From Siphonodentalium dalli (Eukaryota > Mollusca > Scaphopoda > Gadilida > Siphonodentaliidae): a stretch of 64,000 bases of DNA. Both the position numbers and the translations under genes were made by a program. Below, piece by piece: positions 9,701 to 15,745 of this stretch (positions are counted from its first letter, which is position 1; each line of letters opens with the position of its first letter). The stretch covers positions 152,142,875 through 152,206,874 of the forward strand of contig CP136062.1 of assembly GCA_032622095.1 (NCBI GenBank). Direction: 5' to 3'. The notes under the pieces were generated by a model that was not told where the DNA came from, ran no database searches, and saw only the letters and a list, made by a program, of their open reading frames with translations.

Positions 9701-10719
9701 TATTCTGGATACAATATTTCTTGAATCTTGTGGAACTCATTGATACTGCAAACTGTATCGTGTGGAATACCAGCACGGTTGAGTAGATTTTTTGCTGCAT
9801 CTGTTTGTGCTGTGTATATTGATTGTCTTATTCTTTTCCATTTCTTTGACCAGCACGCAGATCCATCACTATCTGCCTTACACATTCCGACGACAATAGA
9901 TCTTGCCATACACATAACATCATCAGCATTTTCAATCCGGACAATACTTCTTTTCACTTTTGTAAGCTTGTTCTTGTCTGCAAATGGTCCATAATGTAGT
10001 GAGTGTCGTGTACCACCTTCCGGAATATCTGTAACGAAGATTTCGAAATTGAGTGCACTGTCATGAATTGTAAAGTCTGCATTTGATTGAACCACATTTT
10101 GAATATTATCCATGAGTGTCTCACCATTCAATTCACTGGCTTTTGTGAATGGAATGAAAATGTTCATATCAAGTCCTGGATGATTTATCGTAACTCTGAT
10201 TCTTGTCTTCTCATTTGCTGAACATTTCTGTTTCAATTCTTCTGTCAACTTCTCAAATATCTCTGGAATGTTTTCGATTGGATCTGTAAATTTCTCGAAT
10301 TTCACACCAAATTGTCGTGATGCTGATTTAAATTTTCTGGAAAATTTCTCCGAGTTCAGCTCCAATTTGAAATATTTTGTTGGATTGAACACAACACGCT
10401 CTCTAGCCAGACTTCTCTTTCTCTTCCCACCAATTTCTCTATTCTGTCTTCGACCGCGTCCAATCTGACCATCACTAGAACTTTCTTCACTTTCGCCTCC
10501 ATCAGTTTCCATATCGCTCTCTTCACTTTCTGCCTCATCAGTTTCCATATCGCTCTCTTCACTTTCTGCCTCATCAGTTTCCATATCGCTCTCTTCACTT
10601 TCTGCCTCATCAGTTTCCATTTCGCTCTCTTCAATAACTGCAGGCCTTGGTCTTTTTCTAACAATATCTTCTTCGCTGGCGGAGTCGTCTGAAACAGGTC
10701 TTTTGATTCTCTTAAACAT
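6646..10719 (-). pseudogene. Protein-primed family-B DNA polymerase (Polinton PolB), one in-frame stop
   Basis: Replicative polymerase of the element, 1,358 codons in one frame. Residues 33-80 are four 12-residue acidic repeats (ESDMETDEAE). Residues 392-478 hold three Cys/His zinc-binding clusters. The exonuclease motifs are FFDFEC (Asp518, Glu520), AHNAQGYD (Asp595) and YCKSDVD (Asp720). Polymerase motif A is DVCSLYPYC (Asp941), motif B has KIMINCIWGK (Lys1120), and motif C is YFDTDS (Asp1219, Asp1221). A GCLFHGCPKC Cys cluster lies near residue 835. A single TGA at codon 484 (9268-9270) falls between the zinc region and the exonuclease domain. All later catalytic residues are intact and the frame stays open. 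It is therefore probably a recent nonsense mutation; CGA to TGA by CpG decay is one possible route. Confidence 0.9.
10496..10632 (-). repeat. 36-bp in-frame repeat coding acidic stretch of PolB
   Basis: Nearly four copies of a 36-bp unit encode the 12-residue repeat with core DMETDEAE. The copies are almost identical, which points to recent expansion. The array begins exactly where the sequence shared with the divergent CCHC gene ends (codon 32). Confidence 0.85.
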
Positions 10720-10810
10720 TTTTGTCTTGAGTTTTTGTCAGCAAAAAATATTGCGACTGGCTTCTTCGGAGTTGAAGTGTAAAGTGTATAATTACACAAT
10801 TTTACACTTG

Positions 10811-10818
10811 CTTTTATA
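10811..10818 (-). promoter_or_regulatory. TATA box of the polymerase gene
   Basis: Reads TATAAAAG on the minus strand, about 92 bp before the polymerase ATG at 10717-10719. It mirrors the TATA box of the divergent gene within the palindrome. An imperfect smaller palindrome (AAGTGTAAAG ... TTTACACTT, 10777-10809) lies just downstream and could be an operator; that role is speculation. Confidence 0.6.
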
Positions 10819-10838
10819 GCATTTTTCATCGTGACTGC

Positions 10839-10846
10839 TATAAAAG
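10839..10846 (+). promoter_or_regulatory. TATA box of the CCHC gene
   Basis: TATAAAAG, 92 bp upstream of the ATG at 10939 and only 20 bp from the oppositely oriented TATA box. The two start sites lie back to back inside one palindrome, so both genes should respond to the same factors. Confidence 0.6.
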
Positions 10847-10938
10847 CAGGTGTTAAAATTGTGTAATTATACACTTTACACTTCAACTCCGAAGAAGCCA
10901 GTCGCAATATTTTTTGCTGACAAAAACTCAAGACAAAA

Positions 10939-11514
10939 ATGTTTAAGAGAATCAAAAGACCTGTTTCAGACGACTCCGCCAGCGAAGAAGATATTGTTAG
11001 AAAAAGACCAAGGCCTGCAGTTATTGAAGAGAGCTATATTGAGCTGCATAAAGAAGAATCTACACTACTACAGACTAGAAAAATTCAAGATAATCTTGTC
11101 GAATTGAGACAGATCTCTACTGATTTGTTTAAATTTTGTAACAAAATGCAATGGCAAGAGAAAAAAGAGAAAAACAAAGCTGATAAAAATTGGAAACCAC
11201 CATATGGTTACTGTTACAAATGCGGACAAGACTCCCATTGGTCCTTCCAATGTAAAACAGATTTCGACAACAAAAAAAATGTGAAAACTATACAAAAAAG
11301 TCTACAAGCAGTAACAATACAAGAACAAAATGCAGTTATCAAAACTGAAGAGATGTCTACAACATCAGATGTTTTCAAACAACCCCGACCTGTTGATCCT
11401 ACGAATGATTCACAGAACAAATCTGAAGATAAGCATCCAGATTTTGAAAATTCCAAGAAAACTTCCAAGAAAAAGAAGCTGAGACAATTCTACATTCCAA
11501 AAACAGATAAATGA
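10939..11514 (+). CDS. CCHC zinc-knuckle protein sharing its N-terminus with PolB, 191 aa
   Basis: Residues 1-32 are identical to the polymerase N-terminus because the sequence lies in the inverted repeat. Residues 34-70 are rich in charged and Leu residues and could form a coiled coil. Residues 92-105 form a classical zinc knuckle, C-x2-C-x4-H-x4-C (CYKCGQDSHWSFQC), of the kind that binds single-stranded nucleic acid. The C-terminus is basic (KKTSKKKKLRQF). The function is not known. A nucleic-acid-binding replication or packaging accessory is plausible, and the shared basic N-terminus may target both proteins to the same place (for example the nucleus). An AATAAA follows 31 bp after the stop. 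Confidence 0.75.
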   Translation: MFKRIKRPVSDDSASEEDIVRKRPRPAVIEESYIELHKEESTLLQTRKIQDNLVELRQISTDLFKFCNKMQWQEKKEKNKADKNWKPPYGYCYKCGQDSHWSFQCKTDFDNKKNVKTIQKSLQAVTIQEQNAVIKTEEMSTTSDVFKQPRPVDPTNDSQNKSEDKHPDFENSKKTSKKKKLRQFYIPKTDK

Positions 11515-11545
11515 ATCGATACAAACATTTGAAAATTATATTGTG

Positions 11546-11551
11546 AATAAA
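11546..11551 (+). terminator. Poly(A) signal of the CCHC gene
   Basis: AATAAA followed by an AT-rich stretch and, 14 bp on, a T/G-rich tract (GTTTTGTTTTG), as in ordinary polyadenylation sites. The surrounding phrase (GAATAAA ... AATTGAACAATCGTG) recurs at 13025-13050. This gene therefore uses a normal 3' end, unlike its three neighbours. Confidence 0.6.
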
Positions 11552-11625
11552 TTATGAATTGAACAATCGTGTTTTGTTTTGTTTTTTTCAGCTATGAAAG
11601 AGTAACCTTTTAGGGGAATGTGGGT

Positions 11626-11641
11626 GGCCCTGAAAAGGGCC
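11626..11641 (-). terminator. Histone-type mRNA 3' stem-loop (gene of 121 aa)
   Basis: On the minus strand it reads GGCCCTTTTCAGGGCC followed by ACCCACA, a full match to the metazoan histone mRNA stem-loop (GGCYCTTTTCAGRGCC then ACCCA). It starts 18 nt after the stop of the 121-aa gene. The asymmetric TTTC loop fixes the strand: it serves the minus gene, not the plus-strand CCHC gene that converges on it. Confidence 0.9.
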
Positions 11642-11659
11642 GTTTTTCTTTTCCAGAAT

Positions 11660-12025
11660 TCATAAAAATTCTGCCAAATCAGGATATATCCCATTGGGAT
11701 TAATTGTCACAGACCAAGTAGGATTTGATCTGTGCGCCGTAGCAGCCTGAGCGAAGCTGTCAATTGCTGCATTGCACAGATCTTTCTTCGAGATCTGTGA
11801 CAAGATCTCCACGAGATCAAGATTGCTTGATTCTTGATTCTTGATTGCTTGATCGCATACTTCAGGCGATGGTCGTCGCCGAGCCAGAAAATCTCTTAGC
11901 ATCTGTTTCTGTACCACCTTTTGTTCAGGAGAATCCTGCCATTTCCTATAGGTTCTGATTTTCGTCTCCTCTGACGAATCTCTCTTCCTCCATAACTTCT
12001 TGATAAATTTCTTTAACGACGGCAT
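11660..12025 (-). CDS. Small accessory protein with histone-type 3' end, 121 aa
   Basis: Start ATG 12023-12025, stop TGA 11660-11662. The N-terminal third is highly basic (MPSLKKFIKKLWRKR). The middle is helical and charged (KVVQKQMLRDFLARRR), and the C-terminus is acidic and hydrophobic. I see no known domain, signal peptide or LxCxE motif. It has a short leader (TATAAAAA 33 nt before the ATG), a shared upstream core with TGACG elements, and a histone stem-loop 18 nt after the stop. Regulation together with the two plus-strand genes to its right is strongly suggested. It is probably nuclear, judging by charge; the function is unknown. Confidence 0.65.
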   Translation of the reverse strand: MPSLKKFIKKLWRKRDSSEETKIRTYRKWQDSPEQKVVQKQMLRDFLARRRPSPEVCDQAIKNQESSNLDLVEILSQISKKDLCNAAIDSFAQAATAHRSNPTWSVTINPNGIYPDLAEFL

Positions 12026-12057
12026 AATGAATGAAGTTCACTGAAAAAGTGAAAATA

Positions 12058-12065
12058 TTTTTATA
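12058..12065 (-). promoter_or_regulatory. TATA box of the 121-aa gene
   Basis: TATAAAAA on the minus strand, 33 nt upstream of the start codon, implying a very short leader of the kind usual in histone-like genes. Confidence 0.5.
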
Positions 12066-12100
12066 CATTTGACACGGGCGTCAATGAAATCACATGTCGC

Positions 12101-12137
12101 ATTGACGTTAAAATTGACAAATGTTTCCTGACGTTGT
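12101..12137 (-). promoter_or_regulatory. Shared promoter core, copy 1 (minus)
   Basis: On the minus strand it contains, in order, ACAACGTCAGG, CATTTGTCA and TTTTAACGTCAA. These also stand in the same order upstream of both plus-strand genes (12522-12557, 13327-13362). The ACGTCA half sites resemble CRE/ATF-type elements. It lies 75-110 bp before the ATG. Confidence 0.7.
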
Positions 12138-12245
12138 GTTTTTTCAGAACCGGATCAACATGCATATTTTTCTTGATCATTATTGCATAGCGATCAAACA
12201 AATGTTTTTAATTTCGTTAGATCATTATCTATTATTTGGTACACA

Positions 12246-12646
12246 TGATTGATATATTTATTACCTCGTTAGGCAAATATGGAATGTTTTTCTAGTTTTT
12301 GGTTTTGGAAATGTACATATTTTATACATAAAACTGAACACAAGAAAACATACTGAACATTTTTCTTCATCATTACAATTGATAACTTTACTTGGTCATC
12401 GTTTATGAACGAAGATGAATTCATATGTTAAAATATCTTAATTAATTGCATATACTATCATGAATTTAATCTATATCATATCGAAATGGTGAAACTAACA
12501 GATAATGCACTGAAAAGAAACACAACGTCAGGGAGCATTTGTCATTTTTAACGTCAAAGTATTATGTGCTTTCTCTACCGCCCGCGCAATCGTGATATAT
12601 GTTCAAACACGGCCGTGAACAATTTTTATTCTGCATTCAAAGATGT
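12246..12646 (+). repeat. 400-bp promoter duplication, copy 1
   Basis: This block and 13051-13447 are about 95% identical direct repeats that run up to and include the start codons of the 62-aa and 155-aa genes (both ...CATTCAAAGATG). The coding sequences after the ATG are unrelated. A promoter was duplicated and now drives two different products. Confidence 0.92.
12522..12557 (+). promoter_or_regulatory. Shared promoter core, copy 2
   Basis: ACAACGTCAGG, CATTTGTCA and TTTTAACGTCAA in the same order as in the other two copies. A TATA-like GATATATG follows at about 12593-12600, 43 bp before the ATG of the 62-aa gene. Confidence 0.7.
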
Positions 12647-12831
12647 CTGAAATCCCCGAACCGTTGATGTCTATACTAAGAGGAACGATAGGGCTATCAC
12701 CCCAGATAATGCGGGCCGGACACGCAAAAGAAGTAACCGCCAGTGCAAAACTGGTTATGCAAATATGCAAAAAACAACAGCGTTGGAACAAAAGCAAAAG
12801 TCTCAAAAGAAAATCGTGGCGTGAACTTTGA
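12643..12831 (+). CDS. Small accessory protein with two histone-type stem-loops, 62 aa
   Basis: The ATG is placed exactly where the duplicated promoter block ends, matching the start of the 155-aa gene. The product begins MSEIPEPLMSILRG and ends in a strongly basic tail (KSKSLKRKSWREL). It has no recognisable domain and could be an intact micro-gene or the remnant of a larger one. Support for coding comes from context: promoter core upstream, and two histone-type stem-loops 13 and 41 nt after the stop. The function is unknown. Confidence 0.55.
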   Translation: MSEIPEPLMSILRGTIGLSPQIMRAGHAKEVTASAKLVMQICKKQQRWNKSKSLKRKSWREL

Positions 12832-12844
12832 TGCCATACAAAAC

Positions 12845-12860
12845 GGCCCTTTTCAGGGCC
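12845..12860 (+). terminator. Histone-type 3' stem-loop, first of two
   Basis: GGCCCTTTTCAGGGCC, a perfect 6-bp stem with a TTTC loop, 13 nt after the 62-aa gene's stop, preceded by AAAAC as in histone mRNAs. The 3' flank is AAAAAC rather than ACCCA. Confidence 0.85.
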
Positions 12861-12872
12861 AAAAACAAAAAC

Positions 12873-12888
12873 GGTCCTTTTCAGGACC
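12873..12888 (+). terminator. Histone-type 3' stem-loop, second of two (compensated stem)
   Basis: GGTCCTTTTCAGGACC. It differs from the first copy at two positions that pair with each other (C to T and G to A), so the stem is kept. It is followed by AACCA and, 13 nt on, by a purine-rich block (12902-12912). Confidence 0.85.
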
Positions 12889-12901
12889 AACCAATTTTTT
12901 C

Positions 12902-12912
12902 AAAAAGAAAAA
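12902..12912 (+). promoter_or_regulatory. Candidate histone downstream element
   Basis: CAAAAAGAAAAAC begins 12-13 nt after the stem-loop. The same block (GAAAAGAAAAAC) stands 11 nt after the stem-loop at 13931-13946. Histone pre-mRNAs carry a purine-rich U7-binding element at this distance. Pairing with the host U7 RNA cannot be tested here. Confidence 0.5.
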
Positions 12913-13050
12913 CTTTTAGCATTGCTTAAGAACTAATAATGTTCTTTGTACCCTATGTTTTGTTTTGAAAAAATCATGCCACGAATAATTTAAAACAAAA
13001 TATACTTGCAAATATTTGTTGTTGAATAAAATATAAATTGAACAATCGTG

Positions 13051-13447
13051 TTGATTGATATATTTGTTACCTCGTTAGGAAAATATGGAATGTTTTTCTA
13101 GTTTTGTTTTTGGAGATGTACATATTTTATACATAAAACTGAACACAAGAAAACATACTGAACATTTTTCTTCATCATTACAATCGATAACTTTACTTGG
13201 TCATCGTTTATGAACGAAGATGAATTCATATGTTAAAACATCTTAATTAATTGCATATACTATCATGAATTTAATCTATAACATATCGAAATAGTGAAAA
13301 CTACAGATAATGCACTGTAAAGAAACACAACGTCAGGAAGCATTTGTCATTTTTAACGTCAAAGTATTATGTGCTTTCTCTACCGCCCGCACAATCGTAA
13401 TATATGTTCAAGACGGATCTTCAGACTTATTCTACATTCAAAGATGA
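13051..13447 (+). repeat. 400-bp promoter duplication, copy 2
   Basis: Direct repeat of 12246-12646, ending in the start codon of the 155-aa gene. Just before it (13025-13050) lies a copy of the poly(A)-region phrase found after the CCHC gene (AATTGAACAATCGTG), which suggests that several blocks have been shuffled here. Confidence 0.92.
13327..13362 (+). promoter_or_regulatory. Shared promoter core, copy 3
   Basis: Same ordered elements as copies 1 and 2 (ACAACGTCAGG, CATTTGTCA, TTTTAACGTCAA), followed by TATA-like AATATATG at about 13399-13406. Confidence 0.7.
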
Positions 13448-13911
13448 CTGCTGTAAACATAACAGATCTTGACGAGATAATGGTACAGGGGGTATACTGT
13501 AAAGCAGTGTGCGGCGGCGAAGAAATATCTCTGTTTTGGAGGGCACTCAGCGTTGCGGTTTACGGGACGACCGATGGATGGATGGTTCTGAGAGATGCGG
13601 CAGTTGACCTGTACTACGCAGAGAGTGACGAACTTGGTGCGTCGGCACAAGATTTACGGCGCACACCACTTTTGGCTGAATCAAGATTGATGGTTGAATT
13701 AGCGGCGACTGTTATACAGCGACCTATCGTCATGTTTGATGCTACCAAAGGCGGCTACAAATCAACACCAAGATTCAAGTCATCAATAACTCTAGTGTGG
13801 ATCCCACACGTTTGCCACGAGCATTATTGTGAATGCGAAATATGGATGAGGCGAGGAGACAAATCAATTGAAGTTTTGGCGAACAAAGAAGTTCAATGTG
13901 GCGGATTCTAA
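13444..13911 (+). CDS. OTU-like fold protein, catalytic Cys apparently absent, 155 aa
   Basis: The start is ATG 13444-13446 at the end of the promoter repeat (an upstream in-frame ATG at 13369 lies inside the repeat and is not used here). Residues 27-45 (ISLFWRALSVAVYG) resemble the first helix of OTU cysteine proteases (xCLFRALS-). ESRLMVELAATVIQRPIVMFD (78-98) resembles the OTU segment E(I/L)xxxAxxxxRPIxV. A His-Tyr pair in HEHYCECEI could match the catalytic His. Ser stands where the nucleophilic Cys is expected and the preceding Asp-Gly is missing, so it would be a non-catalytic relative if the assignment is right. The histone-type stem-loop starts 19 nt after the stop. The assignment is tentative. 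Confidence 0.5.
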   Translation: MTAVNITDLDEIMVQGVYCKAVCGGEEISLFWRALSVAVYGTTDGWMVLRDAAVDLYYAESDELGASAQDLRRTPLLAESRLMVELAATVIQRPIVMFDATKGGYKSTPRFKSSITLVWIPHVCHEHYCECEIWMRRGDKSIEVLANKEVQCGGF

Positions 13912-13930
13912 ACTATAACAAAAATAAAAC

Positions 13931-13946
13931 GGCCCTTTTCAGGGCC
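13931..13946 (+). terminator. Histone-type 3' stem-loop (gene of 155 aa)
   Basis: AAAAC then GGCCCTTTTCAGGGCC then ACCAAA, closely matching the metazoan histone 3' element. It starts 19 nt after the stop codon. The purine block GAAAAGAAAAAC (13958-13969) follows at the spacing of a histone downstream element. Confidence 0.9.
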
Positions 13947-14090
13947 ACCAAATATTCGAAAAGAAAAACTCTTGATTGCTAATTGATATTTTCCAAAGTG
14001 AGATTTTCCTTTTGAAAAAAATAATTCTAAGTCCATTTTCATTTTTTCCGATCAGAAATATCACATCAATGACAGGAATATCTATCCTCA

Positions 14091-14311
14091 GGGGGAACTA
14101 TGGCCCAGTACCCATCAGTGGGGGGCACTATAGCCCAGTACCCATCAGTGGGGGGCACTATAGCCCAGTACCCATCAGTGGGGGGCACTATAGCCCAGTA
14201 GTGGGCTATAGTGCCCCCCCCACTGATGGGTACTGGGCTATAGTGCCCCCCACTGATGGGTACTGGGCTATAGTGCCCCCCACTGATGGGTACTGGGCCA
14301 TAGTGCCCCCC
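14091..14311. repeat. Palindrome built of 30-bp minisatellite units
   Basis: About three and a half units (core CACTATAGCCCAGTACCC) on the left are followed by the same units in reverse orientation on the right, with the centre near 14200. The outermost unit on each side carries the same variant (GGCCC instead of AGCCC), so the arms arose by one inverted duplication of an existing array. Open frames through it are incidental. Confidence 0.9.
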
Positions 14312-14313
14312 AT

Positions 14314-14845
14314 TACTACTCACGTTCGATCGTCCGCGGCAAGAGAGATCTTCACTCGACTACGTGTTAGCAATCATATGTTAGCTATAGAAAAGGGTCG
14401 ACACACGCAACCGAAGACGCCATTAAAAGACAGAATTTGTCACATGTGTGATGAACTTAAAGTTGAAACAGAAAAACATTTATTATGGAATGCAATGCGT
14501 ACGCTGACTTTAGAAAAGACTTGTTTAATATTGCTCAAAATTATAGCATAGATTTCATAAACATGAGTGATGATGATATGTTCATCTTTATAATGAAAAA
14601 CAAGGACAAACAAATAATCAATTCCGTGTGAAACCTGGTCCGGTTATTCTTTCTAAAAAGACAGAATGTCAATATGGGGAAATAAACGTTGAAATAATAA
14701 TTTATAATACTATTGATTATTTATCGTAGATATGCCTATTACATGTATTTTATTTTAATGTGTAACTTTTCATGTATTAACTGTTATTTACAACTGCCTC
14801 CATTGGTGTATTGCAATAAATCATCTTATCTTATCTTATCTTATG
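14314..14845 (+). mobile_element. 3' fragment of a non-LTR retrotransposon
   Basis: A truncated frame contains RLRVSNHMLAIEKGR and, downstream, CHMC...EKHLLWN, the Cys/His block typical of the region after the reverse transcriptase in animal LINEs. It ends with a (TCTTA)n tail at about 14822-14843. The element is 5'-truncated and abuts the palindromic minisatellite. Confidence 0.6.
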
Positions 14846-14849
14846 CCAA

Positions 14850-15291
14850 ACATAATCAGCGCGTAAATAGTATATTGTCGTCAAGACGTACGTTGGTGTA
14901 CGTAAAGAAGAGCCTGCTCGTGTTACAGAAGTTTTGCTTCTGTTTACATAACACAGCGCAATTCTATTGGTTGATCACACAAAAATGATATAAACGCTCT
15001 TTATTATTTCCATATCAAGAAACAGTAACAAATAACGCTCTTTATGTTACCATATCCTGATCTAAACAAAAGCCAGATTCCGTAACGTTTTTTGCTTTTG
15101 TTTACATAACAAAAGGAAAAACATTTGACAATAACATACTGTTTATGCCATATTTCTGATTGGTATAAGAACAAGGTATGTCTATATTTTACTATTCTTT
15201 CTGTTTATGGCGGTTTTTGACGGAGATGAATATTTTAACAGCATACCCACCACCAACGCCGCCCGTATCTTTAAACCTTTCAAAACTAAAG
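14850..15291. mobile_element. Second copy of the TTAA MITE
   Basis: A diverged copy of 5535-6036 in the same orientation, ending in a related CCCACCACCAACGCC ... ATCTTTAAA terminus. Its left end is missing, replaced by the LINE tail. Confidence 0.6.
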
Positions 15292-15299
15292 CATCATTG

Positions 15300-15745
15300 A
15301 TCAGTTGTTATCCAGTAGGAAATGTTCAGATAATAAGTTAAACATGTAGGTCGTTTGTTGAACTTATTATCTAAACATTTCTCTCAATAGATATGGCTCC
15401 TTTTGCAGTTTTATTTGTCTGTTGTCTGCTTTTATCACATTAAAGGGGTATTGTACACTAGATCCAGCCATTTATGTGACCATCTCCTTTTATACTCAAC
15501 AGAATATATGCAACAAATGAATGAATTTGAGCATTGGATTAGAGCAAATTACACTCTAATCCGTGGCTCAAATTCATTCATTTGTTGCATATATTCTGTT
15601 GAGTATAAAAGGAGATGGTCCCACAATTGGCCGGATTTAGTGTACAATACCCCTTTAACATTCACCCAAATCATTAATAGACCATTCAGATGTACACTTT
15701 TTAACTTACGGGGAGAATCCATTTGGTATAGAAGTGGTTAAAGCA
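15300..15745. repeat. Dispersed repeat, interrupted by a MITE
   Basis: Shares GGAAATGTTCAGATAATAAG, GGTCGTTTGTTGAACTTAT and GGGAGAATCCATTTGGTATA with 50295-51090. The copy here is split by the MITE at 15440-15658. Confidence 0.55.
15440..15658. mobile_element. Palindromic MITE with TTAA ends
   Basis: TTAAAGGGG ... CCCCTTTAA with arms of about 100 bp and a loop of about 15 bp. The related repeat at 51.0 kb lacks it and has a single TTAA at the corresponding place, consistent with TTAA-specific insertion. Confidence 0.8.

Larger units (their letters stand above)
10624..11034. repeat. Near-perfect palindrome spanning a divergent promoter and two gene starts
   Basis: Arms of about 197 bp (10624-10820 and 10838-11034) are reverse complements except for a couple of differences next to the short central loop. 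Each arm contains a TATA box, the 5' leader, an ATG and the first 32 codons. The polymerase (minus) and the CCHC protein (plus) therefore start with the same peptide, MFKRIKRPVSDDSASEEDIV and onward. Homology ends sharply at 10624 and 11034. The high identity of the arms, including silent sites, indicates a recent inverted duplication or continuing gene conversion. Confidence 0.95.

Noticed and set aside
10356..10955. 199-codon minus-strand frame across the PolB start
   Set aside because: It is a shadow of the polymerase N-terminus in another frame; its repeats mirror the acidic repeat of PolB.
11626..13946. Stem-loops as bacterial-type intrinsic terminators
   Set aside because: They lack a following T run, the setting is eukaryotic (TATA boxes, AATAAA, MITEs), and the loop and stem match the histone element exactly.
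13976..14551. 191-codon frame through the palindromic minisatellite
   Set aside because: It joins a satellite with a truncated LINE end; no coherent protein results.
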